48,157 nt of DNA, taken from positions 1-48,157 of the IMG/VR virus record IMGVR_UViG_3300025362_000013. The stretch is one strand, 5' to 3'. A program made the translations under genes and the position numbers. Shown one piece after another: positions 6,246 to 15,814 of this stretch (its first letter is position 1; every line of letters starts with the position of its first letter). Source of the stretch: a virus. Under the pieces are notes generated by a model, which did not search any database, was not told the DNA's origin, and saw only the letters and a list, made by a program, of their open reading frames with translations.

Positions 6246-8450
6246 TTATTCCATGAAGGTTAAAAAACCACCATCTTTTAATATATCTGTTTCTCGCTCA
6301 TTACATTCAGTAAGAGTATTGTTTGAAAATCTAAACTTAAAGAAGAGTGAACCATGTAAAGCATCACCTGTCTGATTCTTAGAAACAAAAAGTTCCATAA
6401 TTGGATTGTATGCTCCAGTTTCATCTACCCAATGTAAATTACTATCTTGAATATTTTTTACTTGATGAAAGTTAGAGTAAACACCACCAACGAATCTTGA
6501 CGCATACCACAAATCAATAGATTCTTTAATATCTTTTCCACTAGGTTTAGCAGATGAGGATTTTGGTACCTCTGCTGTAGATATGATAGGACAATTAATT
6601 TGCTGTGGTAATCTCTTTAAATAAGAGGCAACTCGTTGAGCATTATGAGTAGCTTCTAAACTCTTTCCACCACCAGCCTGTAAGTCATGTAAATTATCAA
6701 TAACTACTACAAATTTCTTACCTCTTTCAATAGCTATTGTAGAATGAATTTTAACATAATTATCTAAATCTTCAAGAGTTCTAATGTGAGAGCCATCTTT
6801 AATAATGATATTATCTTTCATTTTCTTTAACTGACTCATACCATCAAACCACTTGTCATGTGTCTCTTTATCAGGCTGTCTTACTTGTTTAGATGTTAGA
6901 CCAGAGGTAATACTCATTAGTCTTGGGAGAATAGCTCTCTTAGCACCATCATCTAGTGAGTAGAAAGCAACAAGCGTATCATCATTCATTGCCAACTTAT
7001 AGACAAAGTTTAATAAAAATGTAGTTTTGCCTGTTTCTGGAAAGCCAGCTAATAAATAAAGCGTATCTTCAAAACCACCAAATCTCTTATCAAATAAAGG
7101 AAAGCCAGAAGGAATACCTGCAAAGTTTTTATTCCAAGCAAGTTCTGTGAAATCTTCTAACAATTCATCGTAAGCATCTTTTTCTTGCACATACTGAATC
7201 ATGTTAAAAGAGGTAGAAGAATTAGACATATCATCTATTGATTTTGTAAGTTGTCTTTTACCAATCTTTAGAGATTCAGCACATTCAGTAATGTAAGCTT
7301 CTTTTCTAATTAAATTAGGACAACCTGCAATGAAGTCATAGATAATTTTTTCTTTAATCAAGCCTTTTTCATAATTCTCTATAAGATACTTTAAAGCAGA
7401 GAGTTTAGGTAAATCTTTAAAATCTTCCAGAGTGTGAGTTTTCATGTACTCGTCTGGGTCAGGTTTAGCTTCGCCCTCTATGACAGGAATCTTTATAAGA
7501 AAAATCTCAGAGTCTAAATTCTTCATTCTGACTATTGTTCTTAAAAAACCATCTCTTGCGGTTCCCTTGTATAAGTTATCTGGGTCTAAAGCTAAAAATA
7601 TTTTCTTAAATTCTATGTTCGCTATCTTCTCTAAATTAGCATCATTAATAACATTCGTTAAACAACCAATAACATTTTGATTTGGATGTAAGGCAATAGC
7701 ATCAAAAGGTCCCTCTACAATAGTTAATTCATCATGTCCTCTAACACGCTCTATATTGAACAAATTACTTCCTTTAATACAGATTTTAATATATGGGTCA
7801 TTATCTTCAGTATTAAACATACGAATAATTATACCTGAATATTGATTGTTTTCATTTAGAATAGGAATTACAAGGCCTTCTTTATGAAATACAGACAGTA
7901 ATCTATAATCAAATAAACTTTTACATTCTTTATTTAATGCAGGTGTAATATCATTAGGAGATAAGCAACCAATTTTCCAAGTTAGAAGTTTCTCTTTATT
8001 AATATTTCTTTGTTTATAATAAGTAACACCTCGCTGTAAATTTTTCTTCTGAATAGATAACTTATGAAGATTCTCTAAAAATTTTCTTTGTCTATTCGTA
8101 GCTTTCTCAATTTGTGAATATTCGTACTCTTCTTCAACAGGAATACTATATTTTCTAGCCAAAGCTTTAACTGCATCAAAAAAGCTTGAGCCTTTAATTG
8201 ATACGTTATTTTTAATACCATAAATATCAAATATATCAAAAGAACGCTGTTCAACAAAACAGTAAATTAAATGATTCTTAGAATCAGGTAAAAAGGCCGC
8301 TGATAGTTTAGTCTCATCATTATGGTCATGCGCCGCTGAATTTGGACATTGCACTTTACCACCATTTGTTCTGCAACCTAATTCGTTAAGATATTCAGGT
8401 AATTTAGACTTAATCATCTCTTTAATTTTATCTAAATTTTTAATGTGCAT
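6246..8450 (-). CDS. replicative primase-helicase
   Basis: 734 residues in the order of phage T7 gp4-type proteins. An N-terminal zinc-binding segment (CPNSAAHDH and a later YCF) is followed by a TOPRIM-type primase core (IVEGPFDAI, then LALDPDN). The C-terminal RecA-fold DnaB-like helicase has Walker A GFPETGKTT and Walker B VVVIDNLHD. It would unwind the fork and lay down RNA primers for the family A polymerase at 30016-32469. ATG 8450 abuts the upstream gene. Both catalytic halves look intact. Confidence 0.85.
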   Translation of the reverse strand: MHIKNLDKIKEMIKSKLPEYLNELGCRTNGGKVQCPNSAAHDHNDETKLSAAFLPDSKNHLIYCFVEQRSFDIFDIYGIKNNVSIKGSSFFDAVKALARKYSIPVEEEYEYSQIEKATNRQRKFLENLHKLSIQKKNLQRGVTYYKQRNINKEKLLTWKIGCLSPNDITPALNKECKSLFDYRLLSVFHKEGLVIPILNENNQYSGIIIRMFNTEDNDPYIKICIKGSNLFNIERVRGHDELTIVEGPFDAIALHPNQNVIGCLTNVINDANLEKIANIEFKKIFLALDPDNLYKGTARDGFLRTIVRMKNLDSEIFLIKIPVIEGEAKPDPDEYMKTHTLEDFKDLPKLSALKYLIENYEKGLIKEKIIYDFIAGCPNLIRKEAYITECAESLKIGKRQLTKSIDDMSNSSTSFNMIQYVQEKDAYDELLEDFTELAWNKNFAGIPSGFPLFDKRFGGFEDTLYLLAGFPETGKTTFLLNFVYKLAMNDDTLVAFYSLDDGAKRAILPRLMSITSGLTSKQVRQPDKETHDKWFDGMSQLKKMKDNIIIKDGSHIRTLEDLDNYVKIHSTIAIERGKKFVVVIDNLHDLQAGGGKSLEATHNAQRVASYLKRLPQQINCPIISTAEVPKSSSAKPSGKDIKESIDLWYASRFVGGVYSNFHQVKNIQDSNLHWVDETGAYNPIMELFVSKNQTGDALHGSLFFKFRFSNNTLTECNERETDILKDGGFLTFME

Positions 8451-8951
8451 TTATGTCCTCTTCTTTCTTTTTCGGTCTTTGGTTCCTTTTACGAAAACCA
8501 TTGATTCGTCTAGAGCTTCCTTTTCGGCATCACGTCTTTTAAAATAAGATTGTTTTTTTTCAGATTTTTTATCAGTAGTATCTTCAATAACTAATTTTCC
8601 AGTAGACGTATCAATGCTCTCAGTCGATGGAATATTTTTAACAACTTTCTGACATACTTCCTTTAATACATTGTCTGAGGATTCTTTCTTAGCCATTTTA
8701 ATTTTTCTTTTATAGGTTTTCTTAACTATTTGACCTAATGTTTTTCCTTTGTTAAGCTCACTACCATTAGCTATTTTTACGCACTCTGTCTGTATCGCAA
8801 TGTTATCTATAGTAGCTTTAACAAAAGATACACCACCTCGTAATAAAGTCTTGCAATCAGAACAATACTCATAATGAATTAAAACAGATTCATCGAGTCT
8901 TAATTCTCTTGTAAATTTTCTTATTATATTCTTATGCTTACATTTGAACAT
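8451..8951 (-). CDS. hypothetical zinc protein with basic tail, 166 aa
   Basis: The N-terminus carries a CKHK/CSDC zinc-binding pair (residues 4-33), then a lysine-rich linker and a very basic C-terminus (KDRKRKKRT). Such composition suggests nucleic-acid binding. It directly precedes the primase-helicase gene, so a replication accessory role is plausible but unproven. Confidence 0.6.
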   Translation of the reverse strand: MFKCKHKNIIRKFTRELRLDESVLIHYEYCSDCKTLLRGGVSFVKATIDNIAIQTECVKIANGSELNKGKTLGQIVKKTYKRKIKMAKKESSDNVLKEVCQKVVKNIPSTESIDTSTGKLVIEDTTDKKSEKKQSYFKRRDAEKEALDESMVFVKGTKDRKRKKRT

Positions 8952-8964
8952 TTTTTACCTTCTG

Positions 8965-9369
8965 TTATGTTATTAGTCTAGACCAAGAATAGAATTCAAT
9001 AGATGTTTTCTCTTCCGTTTCTGTGAAATTAAAAACGCTTCTCTTACTATTTGCTTTAATAGGATAGTTAATATAATCCACAGGTGTTGATTTAGCTGAA
9101 TGTTTTTTAACAGCTATTAATAGACCTTGCATTACTTTTTGAAACAATGCTTTGATATGTTCTTTTTCGAGAAGTATACAAGCTTTTGAATCAAGTGGAA
9201 GTGTCAGTCCATATCCAGTAGCTTTATCAACCATTGTAATATGATACTGCATATCTTTACCTCTGAAAGGATCCATGTAACAATAAGCTCTATTTTCATA
9301 ATTAGAGTTTTCAAATATTACTTCTTTGAAGCATTGTCTACAAAGTTTATTCATACTTTCTGGATTCAT
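8965..9369 (-). CDS. hypothetical 134-aa protein
   Basis: Contains a CRQC pair near the N-terminus, then a mixed alpha/beta region. Not recognised. AAAGGAG precedes ATG 9369. It lies between the HNH nuclease and the zinc protein next to the primase-helicase. Confidence 0.6.
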   Translation of the reverse strand: MNPESMNKLCRQCFKEVIFENSNYENRAYCYMDPFRGKDMQYHITMVDKATGYGLTLPLDSKACILLEKEHIKALFQKVMQGLLIAVKKHSAKSTPVDYINYPIKANSKRSVFNFTETEEKTSIEFYSWSRLIT

Positions 9370-9370
9370 C

Positions 9371-9769
9371 TTAATTACTCCTTTTAGCGTTTTGTCTTAA
9401 TTCCATAAATCTACAATTATCAAATGTATAATTTTCACTACTTTCAACTCTATCAATACTGGGTTTTAACATTAGACTTGCGTTGTCTCTCAACCACAGC
9501 TTCTTGAGTTCTTCAACTGTAATCTTAACTTCAATACCTTTTGCACCATAGTATTTATAGTCTTTGAGTTTTTTATTATAACATCTTTGTCTAATCTTTA
9601 CGAGAACTCTTAGCCAAGGAAACTTTTCATGCTTAATTCTAGCCTTTTCTTTTAGAACTCTCTTGTGTTCTTCTCTATATAACTTGGCATTGACTATTGC
9701 ATCTTCTCTATGAGTTGCACGATATTCTGCTTCACATTCTTTTTGTTTTTGTTTATCGTTATACGGCAT
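9371..9769 (-). CDS. HNH-type homing endonuclease
   Basis: 132 residues: a basic, charged N-terminus, then RCYNKKLKDYKYYGAKGI and, in the C-terminal third, SIDRVESSENYTFDNCRF followed by RQNAKRS. This is the arrangement of small phage HNH nucleases that spread by cutting DNA near their insertion site. No intron is visible around it, so it is probably free-standing. Confidence 0.75.
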   Translation of the reverse strand: MPYNDKQKQKECEAEYRATHREDAIVNAKLYREEHKRVLKEKARIKHEKFPWLRVLVKIRQRCYNKKLKDYKYYGAKGIEVKITVEELKKLWLRDNASLMLKPSIDRVESSENYTFDNCRFMELRQNAKRSN

Positions 9770-9963
9770 TATTTTGTTTCCTTTGGATAATCATTTTGAT
9801 AGAAGCCTGAGCCTCTAAGAATAAAGTTACCAGTTCCACCGATTAGTCTAATCATAAGAGTTTTACATTTAGAACATTTTTTAGGTTCGTCTCTTTTAGA
9901 GATAGCTATAAAATCTTCTTCTTTATGACCGCACTTTTCACATTCAAAACTGTATGTTGGCAT
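9769..9963 (-). CDS. FmdB-type zinc ribbon protein
   Basis: 64 residues with the FmdB/CxxC_CxxC ribbon: MPTYSFECEKCGH then KKCSKCKT, ending in a Gly-rich GSGFYQNDYP typical of the family. The role is unknown in bacteria and phages; a regulator or nucleic-acid binder is usually suggested. Confidence 0.85.
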   Translation of the reverse strand: MPTYSFECEKCGHKEEDFIAISKRDEPKKCSKCKTLMIRLIGGTGNFILRGSGFYQNDYPKETK

Positions 9964-9979
9964 AACTCTACTCCTGTTT

Positions 9980-10447
9980 TTACGACTCTGTATCTGGATT
10001 ATCAGATGTTTGCGAAGCGAATTTTTGACTGTTAATAATATTTCTACATGTTTTCATTACCTCAGAAGCACCGTTCAATGAACCAGCTACTTTATCTCTT
10101 AGCTTTCTTTCTGGAGCGGTGTATAAGGCAGACTCTTTATCAGCAGACGCAGATACAAATTTTGCGTTCTCAGCTTCTAATTTGTTTTTTAGATACATGT
10201 AATAGGCAAGTTCTTTATTCTTTTTAAGAGATGATAGTTTTTGAAACCACTCTTCTAGAATAATGTAATGAGCATTTACATCTTTTTCTAATTCTTTTAT
10301 TTGATTAATGTTATTCACATTTAATTTTAAAAGAATACCTTTTGTGCCAGTAATTGCTTTGCACGAATTTTCTACAATCTTCTCCACTTTTGCTAATGCT
10401 TTGGAGTCATCTTTTTTTAATTCATCAATTTGTTTTTCTAACGACAT
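9980..10447 (-). CDS. hypothetical 155-aa helical protein downstream of portal
   Basis: Long charged helices, likely coiled coil (MSLEKQIDELKKDDSKALAK), and a Ser/Asp-rich C-terminus. First gene behind promoter P3, with AAAGGAG before the ATG. It follows the portal gene, a position where some phages keep scaffolding or head accessory genes, but no family is recognised. Confidence 0.6.
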   Translation of the reverse strand: MSLEKQIDELKKDDSKALAKVEKIVENSCKAITGTKGILLKLNVNNINQIKELEKDVNAHYIILEEWFQKLSSLKKNKELAYYMYLKNKLEAENAKFVSASADKESALYTAPERKLRDKVAGSLNGASEVMKTCRNIINSQKFASQTSDNPDTES

Positions 10448-10483
10448 GGTATTTCTCCTTTTATCAATTTTTATTATAAAGTA

Positions 10484-10512
10484 AGTATAGCATACAATCT
10501 ACACTTTGTCAA
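10484..10512 (-). promoter_or_regulatory. sigma-70 promoter P3
   Basis: TTGACA (10512-10507), 17-bp spacer ending TGC, TATACT (10489-10484). It starts a new unit between the portal gene and the 155-aa gene, with a leader of about 30 bases. Confidence 0.88.
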
Positions 10513-10514
10513 GT

Positions 10515-11762
10515 TTATTTTGTCTTTTTTGAATCTTTTTTCAAGGCCTCTTCTGCAACAGCTTTTGTAGGTAAGTGAAAGAATAACTTTCTAGCTTCAT
10601 CTATAGTTAGAATACCGCCTTCTTCATTTCCAGTTAATAGATTTGCTATTCTTGCCTTATCATAATTAAGTCTTGTGCCTAAAAGATTCGATACTACTTT
10701 TGTGTCTAGATTTTGAAAACCTAATCTAACTAAAACATTATTGTAGATAAAAGATTCGTATTTTAGAATAGGCATAACAACATTCTCTAAGAAACGAGCC
10801 TTTTGCTCTCTTGCATTTAATGAACCTACACCTTGTGCAAGATTTAACATAAATGGTGGAACTTTATAAATAGACGCAACTTTAAGACCCATCCATTTTT
10901 GAATATCAATAATATCCGAGGCGTCCCAAAAAGGAATCTCTTTCAAGTCAACTTCTTTATTAATACCCAACATCTTAGCACCCTCAATCATAAGTCCGTT
11001 CAAGTATTCTACGAAGTCCTGTAATTCTTTCTTAGATACAGAAGAACCTTTTTTAAAGGAAACAAATGCAGGTTTGTAAAAGCCTCTTTTAATGAAAGCA
11101 ACTAACTTCTTAGCGGCCTCTCTATCTGTTGTTATATCATCATAACCTCTTTCGATAGAACTTGTGCCTAGTGTTGCATCACTATCTTTGTTAATACAAA
11201 AGTGCATAACTTCTTTATGTTTTAATAGAAGGTCTTTTTCTCCACTTTTATTTTTCTTGAACTCAGAAGAACTTCCTATTTTCATAAATTTATACTTTGG
11301 TGGATTATCGTCTGTAATTCTTAGAGTATAACCTGGTACAACTGTTAATTGACTAGGTAATTTATTCTTATACTCAATAATACAAGCACCGTTTCCCCAT
11401 CTAAGCATATCTTTTAAATACTGCTTTCTAATCATAAATAGAGGTTCTTTTAAAGAAGGATAATTTAAAAATCCTTGAATATCATCTACCTCTTCCATAG
11501 GGTCTGTAAACAGGTCATACTTCACAACCTCGTCTACAATAGTCTCAACACATGCCTCTGCCCATATAGTAGTCATAATCAGCTCTCTAAGTTGCTCTAT
11601 AGATTGTCTTGAGTATGGCGCATATGTAGTAGAATTAGTTCCAAAACTAACAGACTCCACTTTTTTATCTCTTACTTGCTCCGTAGGTTTCAATCTAACC
11701 GAAGTCTTTCTTGGTCGACCTACCGAATTTTTTGCTACTTTTCTAGTTACTTTCTTTGACAT
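10515..11762 (-). CDS. portal protein
   Basis: 415 residues similar in plan to phage portal proteins, which form the ring at the head vertex through which DNA enters. Seen: a basic N-terminus (MSKKVTRKVAKNS), a central TDREAAKKLVAFIKRGF segment, and the portal-typical helix with LAQGVGSLNAREQKARFLEN. A lysine-rich C-terminus ends the protein. It follows the terminase gene by 22 bases, with AGGAGG before the ATG. Confidence 0.8.
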   Translation of the reverse strand: MSKKVTRKVAKNSVGRPRKTSVRLKPTEQVRDKKVESVSFGTNSTTYAPYSRQSIEQLRELIMTTIWAEACVETIVDEVVKYDLFTDPMEEVDDIQGFLNYPSLKEPLFMIRKQYLKDMLRWGNGACIIEYKNKLPSQLTVVPGYTLRITDDNPPKYKFMKIGSSSEFKKNKSGEKDLLLKHKEVMHFCINKDSDATLGTSSIERGYDDITTDREAAKKLVAFIKRGFYKPAFVSFKKGSSVSKKELQDFVEYLNGLMIEGAKMLGINKEVDLKEIPFWDASDIIDIQKWMGLKVASIYKVPPFMLNLAQGVGSLNAREQKARFLENVVMPILKYESFIYNNVLVRLGFQNLDTKVVSNLLGTRLNYDKARIANLLTGNEEGGILTIDEARKLFFHLPTKAVAEEALKKDSKKTK

Positions 11763-11784
11763 CTTTTCCTCCTGTTAAAGTTAT

Positions 11785-13545
11785 TTATTTACCTACAACT
11801 GCTAAAGGTTCACCGTCATCTTCTTCAATTATCGAATATACAAATCCTGATAAACAATCTGAAACATCTTTCGAGCCATTATTGATTCCCTCTTCTCTCA
11901 TTCTCCATTTACTAGCTTTAGGGTGGTCAATTTTATTTCTATCTGTAATAAGTAATTCTGTTAATTCTCTTATTGCAGGTGGATAGAGATAATAATTAAT
12001 ATCTCTTTTATATATAAAATCTTTGAGTGTATCATAGGGCCCAGTATTCTTCTCTAAAGAAATAATCTTTGCACTTATACCATTTTTCTCGCAGATGTTT
12101 AAAAATAATGCTGAGTTCCAGCCATCAGCAGTTACCTTTATAATAGGGAACTTCAATTTTTTAAATAATTTTGTAATAACAAATTCTAGTATTTCGTTCA
12201 AATCAATCTCTTTGGACTTATCTTCAGATTTAGGAGAACGTATTTGTAACATCAAATCAACATAGATTTTTGTTTTATCCAAGATGTGATATGTGTGTCC
12301 CATAGCAATTCCAGCACAATCAACTACTCCTCTAGAAAGGTCAATATGCACATAATACTGAGCATTTGCGTGTTTCTCTTTTTCAAACTTAATTTTCTGT
12401 GCTAACTCGTCTGAAGGATTGTTCTCATACTCTCTTTCCATTACCTCTATTTCGTGAGTATGATATGGTCTAAACCAATGCTCTAATTCTTCCTCCATTA
12501 TATTGTGTGTCCAGAATCTATTTAACGCACTTTCTGAATCGTTTTCTTCTAATATAACTGGAGATTCTCGCTCATAATTAATGCAATCTGTTATTCTATC
12601 CGCTCTCTTAATAAAGTTATTGGCTCTATACTTAGGTATCTTACACTCATACATTAACATAGCTGTGGAAGGATCCTCATCAAATTCTTCTTTATAAGTT
12701 TCTTTATGTACTGCATATTTCTTTATTTCTGGTAAGCATTTTTTATCTGACCTAATATCCCAAGTGGCCGCTCTATCACAATAAGTCTTTGGCATATGTC
12801 CATCTTCTGCTCTATCTAAAAGATAAGACATGTAATCATTTGGAGATGTCAAATAAGAAATATAAAATAATTTATAATGTTTAGGACAACGTGTTCTTGC
12901 TGATGTTCTAATATGTTTTCTTATGTTTTGTGCCTGGTCAAATCTAAAAGTTCCAATCTCATCAAAGATTCCTAGAACTACATTTTTACCCTCAGATTTT
13001 GATTCTCTAGAGTTCATCGCCCACGCTCTAATATTCTTAGGAAATAAAATAGCATTACGAATAATGTCTCTATCAATATTCATTCCCAATTCTTCAAAGA
13101 AATTCTTTCCTGTAACTGGGTCTATTGTCTGACTAACCATTCTTACAAATTTCTCAAAAAATACAGACTTTGCTTGGTCTGCATCAAAGGCAACATTAAC
13201 AACATCAATAGGTTCACCACTCTTAATACCTAGCGTCTCTTGAGGGTCATTTAAACAACATAACCAGTAAATAGTATAACATAAAAGACAAGCAATAGTT
13301 AAATCTTTTCCTGAGCCTTTTCCCCAAGCCAGAACAAATTCATTAAACTTCTCACTTAACATTGTGTAGCCACCATTAAAAGCGGCCGATACAGCTTTTT
13401 GCTGTCTAGGAAATAAAGGAGACTTTAACCAATCTCTAAAAAATATCTCCGCAGAGACAGGCTGAATAGCAAACTTCTTTGATTTGCTAACAACTTTCTG
13501 CTCTGCATCTTCCCAAAAATTTTGCCAATCTTGTTTATCTGCCAT
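11785..13545 (-). CDS. terminase large subunit
   Basis: 586 residues: the ATP-driven motor and nuclease that packages DNA. The ATPase half has a Walker A-like WGKGSGKD around residues 74-81 and Walker B LGIFDEIG. The RNase H-like nuclease half starts at HIDLSRGV, with later acidic motifs TADGWNS and a terminal DVSDCLSG. It sits between the probable small terminase and the portal gene, the classical order. Confidence 0.9.
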   Translation of the reverse strand: MADKQDWQNFWEDAEQKVVSKSKKFAIQPVSAEIFFRDWLKSPLFPRQQKAVSAAFNGGYTMLSEKFNEFVLAWGKGSGKDLTIACLLCYTIYWLCCLNDPQETLGIKSGEPIDVVNVAFDADQAKSVFFEKFVRMVSQTIDPVTGKNFFEELGMNIDRDIIRNAILFPKNIRAWAMNSRESKSEGKNVVLGIFDEIGTFRFDQAQNIRKHIRTSARTRCPKHYKLFYISYLTSPNDYMSYLLDRAEDGHMPKTYCDRAATWDIRSDKKCLPEIKKYAVHKETYKEEFDEDPSTAMLMYECKIPKYRANNFIKRADRITDCINYERESPVILEENDSESALNRFWTHNIMEEELEHWFRPYHTHEIEVMEREYENNPSDELAQKIKFEKEKHANAQYYVHIDLSRGVVDCAGIAMGHTYHILDKTKIYVDLMLQIRSPKSEDKSKEIDLNEILEFVITKLFKKLKFPIIKVTADGWNSALFLNICEKNGISAKIISLEKNTGPYDTLKDFIYKRDINYYLYPPAIRELTELLITDRNKIDHPKASKWRMREEGINNGSKDVSDCLSGFVYSIIEEDDGEPLAVVGK

Positions 13546-14294
13546 TATGCTCTTTCTTCATACTCAGCGTCAATAACTTCTTCTGTATCGAGCGAGTCTA
13601 GATTAATTGTGCGTAATCGTTTGAAAGCGTAACCTCTTTTATCTTCAGGTATTAAGTCTGTGATAATAGTTTTAAATACCTGCATAATACTTTGTAATAC
13701 TTCTACTGATACATAATTTTTATCCATTAAAGATTGCGGATTAAATAAACTTAATAACTTAGATTCCTTATCAACTCTATCTAAAATTGCCTTCAATGAA
13801 TCTATTCGAGATGTAATATAAGTTGGATATTTAGGTTCATCATATATATTAACATACTGCTCTCTAAGCTCTCTGGCCGCTATTCTCTTCTCTTTATTTT
13901 CATTATCTGCCTTATACAACGCATCAGCAATATCTAATTCTGCCTTCACTCGCTTAACTTCCTTCTTCCACTCAACTAATCTCTGTTTATTCTCTTTTAC
14001 TTTCAGAGTAATTTCTTCATATAGATTCCAATACTCTGTCTTGAGTAAACCTACCTCATCAATTAACTGCTCTACTCTTTGAAATTGTTTTTTAGCTAAC
14101 TGAGAATTTTTAACAATTAAACTTGAGTATCTAGCCTGTAAGTATTTAATATCATTTAAAGTGGTTGTATAGGCAACACTTAACTCTTTGGAGATAGCAT
14201 TAGGATTCTTACCTTTTAAAAACAACTCTCTTGTCTTTTCTCGTCTAGAAACTATCATATCTTTTGAGGGTCTACCTCCAGTATTTTTTGTCAT
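13545..14294 (-). CDS. probable terminase small subunit (HTH, coiled coil)
   Basis: 249 residues. The N-terminus (GGRPSKDMIVSRR, then NAISKELSVAYTTTLNDI) reads as a helix-turn-helix like those in small terminases, which recognise the packaging site. The rest is long charged helices. Its stop overlaps the start of TerL. Assignment rests on position and the HTH, not on a clear family match. Confidence 0.6.
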   Translation of the reverse strand: MTKNTGGRPSKDMIVSRREKTRELFLKGKNPNAISKELSVAYTTTLNDIKYLQARYSSLIVKNSQLAKKQFQRVEQLIDEVGLLKTEYWNLYEEITLKVKENKQRLVEWKKEVKRVKAELDIADALYKADNENKEKRIAARELREQYVNIYDEPKYPTYITSRIDSLKAILDRVDKESKLLSLFNPQSLMDKNYVSVEVLQSIMQVFKTIITDLIPEDKRGYAFKRLRTINLDSLDTEEVIDAEYEERA

Positions 14295-14619
14295 TTACAA
14301 CACTCCTTGAGTTCATTTTTATTTGATGCTTTAAGTCGTTCCAGCCTTGCAAATAATCTGCTGAATGAACATTGTCTGGAAAACATTTATTCTCTATCAT
14401 ATCATAAGTAGCAAGATTTCTTCCTAAATTCATTAAATGAAAAATAATATCTTTTCGTGTGTATTCAGTTACCTTAACCATTTCTTGAATAGTTGCATTA
14501 GCACTTATACACTTTAGTAGAAGAAGCTGTTTTTTAGTTAGAAACTTTTTTAAATTTATAGGTAAGTCTAATTTAAGATTCTTAACTTTATTACTACTAA
14601 ATATTTCTCGTTTAGACAT
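14272..14619 (-). CDS. HTH-like regulator candidate, 115 aa
   Basis: The central part (LTKKQLLLLKCISANATI, then VTEYTRKDIIFHLMNL) has the shape of a helix-turn-helix as in sigma region 4 or LuxR-type domains. It overlaps the sigma-region-2-like gene upstream by 8 bases and the probable terminase small subunit downstream. A role in late transcription is inferred only. Confidence 0.5.
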   Translation of the reverse strand: MSKREIFSSNKVKNLKLDLPINLKKFLTKKQLLLLKCISANATIQEMVKVTEYTRKDIIFHLMNLGRNLATYDMIENKCFPDNVHSADYLQGWNDLKHQIKMNSRSVVNDKKYWR

Positions 14620-14902
14620 TGTTTATTCTCATTTCGTTGCTTATTCTTTGCATGTGTTTTTGTTCAATTTTATAAGAATCTAATTTATTCAATAGTCTAC
14701 ACTTAAAGAACATGAACCAATGATTTTTATTTGTAACATCTTTTACTGCACCGGATTTTAAATTCTCCAAGTAAAGAACAACTAAGTCCTGATACAAGTC
14801 CTCTTTATCGTGTATAGAACTTCTCAGAGACCTTGAAAATGTAAATGATAAGTAACTCATAATTTCTTTAATTTCAGCGGGTATTACAATTTCTTTACGC
14901 AT
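14612..14902 (-). CDS. sigma-70 region 2-like protein, 96 aa
   Basis: The middle of the protein (HDKEDLYQDLVVLYLENL, then an aromatic WFMFFKCRLLN) recalls the region 2 helix of sigma factors that binds RNA polymerase. Too short for a complete sigma. With the HTH-like gene that follows it could be a split sigma or late activator. The similarity is by eye and weak. Confidence 0.45.
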   Translation of the reverse strand: MRKEIVIPAEIKEIMSYLSFTFSRSLRSSIHDKEDLYQDLVVLYLENLKSGAVKDVTNKNHWFMFFKCRLLNKLDSYKIEQKHMQRISNEMRINNV

Positions 14903-14912
14903 TTGATACCTT

Positions 14913-15623
14913 TCATTGGATGAAGTTTAAGTTGGAACTTGTGCCGATACGATTAACTCCCATACCTATTAATAATTTTGCTTGTTTCTCTGTTCTTATT
15001 CCTCCAGAAGCTTTGATAGGTAAAATAATATCGCTGTCTTGCATAATCATTTGTGTTTGTCTTAGTGCTTTGACTAACGAATCAAAATCTTGAGGTATTA
15101 AACCTGTATTAGTTTTAAAGAAATCTATATTACTCTCTTTTAATAGAGAGATTACTTCATATAATGCAACTCGTTTCTTAAATACAGTTCCGAGTTCAAC
15201 AATAACCTTCATAGGCTTCTTATAGCGTTCTTTTAGACCTTTAAATAACTTATGTATTTTTAGAAGATTACCTTGTGTGTACCAGTAAATAGGAAACACT
15301 AAATCAATTTCGTCTGCAATTCCTTCATCTATTACTCTTTTAATATTATCTACCTCTTCAGAGTTATACAGACCTAGATATAGAGGCATTCTTTGTTTAA
15401 GACTTGCTTGTTTAAATTTATAATAACTACTAATTGGAGAGAAACCACCTACTGTAATAATCTTCAAATCTTTATCAGCATATTTTTTAGCTACGCTTAA
15501 ACATGAGCGATGTAAACATACACCGTGATATTTATTTTCATTGGCAGTCTCTATAAAATCTTTTATATCTTTTCTGCTCGGTGATTTAAGATTTGTGTAT
15601 TCAATGTGCTTATTTAATTTCAT
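14913..15623 (-). CDS. deoC: deoxyribose-phosphate aldolase
   Basis: 236 residues with the DeoC active site complete. FKTNTG carries Lys170, equivalent to the Schiff-base region lysine, and PIKASGGIR carries Lys204. EIDLVFPI carries the catalytic Asp. DeoC cleaves 2-deoxyribose 5-phosphate to glyceraldehyde 3-phosphate and acetaldehyde, so the phage can burn deoxyribose released from host DNA. The ATG overlaps the upstream stop and follows GGAG. Confidence 0.9.
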   Translation of the reverse strand: MKLNKHIEYTNLKSPSRKDIKDFIETANENKYHGVCLHRSCLSVAKKYADKDLKIITVGGFSPISSYYKFKQASLKQRMPLYLGLYNSEEVDNIKRVIDEGIADEIDLVFPIYWYTQGNLLKIHKLFKGLKERYKKPMKVIVELGTVFKKRVALYEVISLLKESNIDFFKTNTGLIPQDFDSLVKALRQTQMIMQDSDIILPIKASGGIRTEKQAKLLIGMGVNRIGTSSNLNFIQ

Positions 15624-15778
15624 ATTCTTTCTCCAATGGTTACAATAAAAATTATACCTTTAAGAATCCAAGTTATTATTTGTATAAACAAAACTACGCA
15701 TAATATTAAGAGTATTACTGGTAAGCAGATAATTGTTGCGATTACTCCGTTTAGAATTATTTGTAAGATTGTTTTCAT
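15620..15778 (-). CDS. 52-aa membrane protein, leaderless start
   Basis: Begins MKTILQIILNGVIATIICL: two hydrophobic spans with almost no polar loop. ATG 15778 lies six bases after the TATACT of promoter P4 and has no ribosome binding site, so its mRNA would begin at the ATG. An in-frame upstream start would lie inside the promoter. The stop overlaps deoC. Confidence 0.55.
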   Translation of the reverse strand: MKTILQIILNGVIATIICLPVILLILCVVLFIQIITWILKGIIFIVTIGERI

Positions 15779-15784
15779 AATGTA

Positions 15785-15814
15785 AGTATAACATATTTTT
15801 TTACAAATTGTCAA
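15785..15814 (-). promoter_or_regulatory. sigma-70 promoter P4
   Basis: TTGACA (15814-15809), 18-bp spacer ending TGT, TATACT (15790-15785). The only one of the set with an 18-bp spacer. Drives the membrane peptide and deoC; the -35 box overlaps the end of the upstream gene. Confidence 0.85.
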
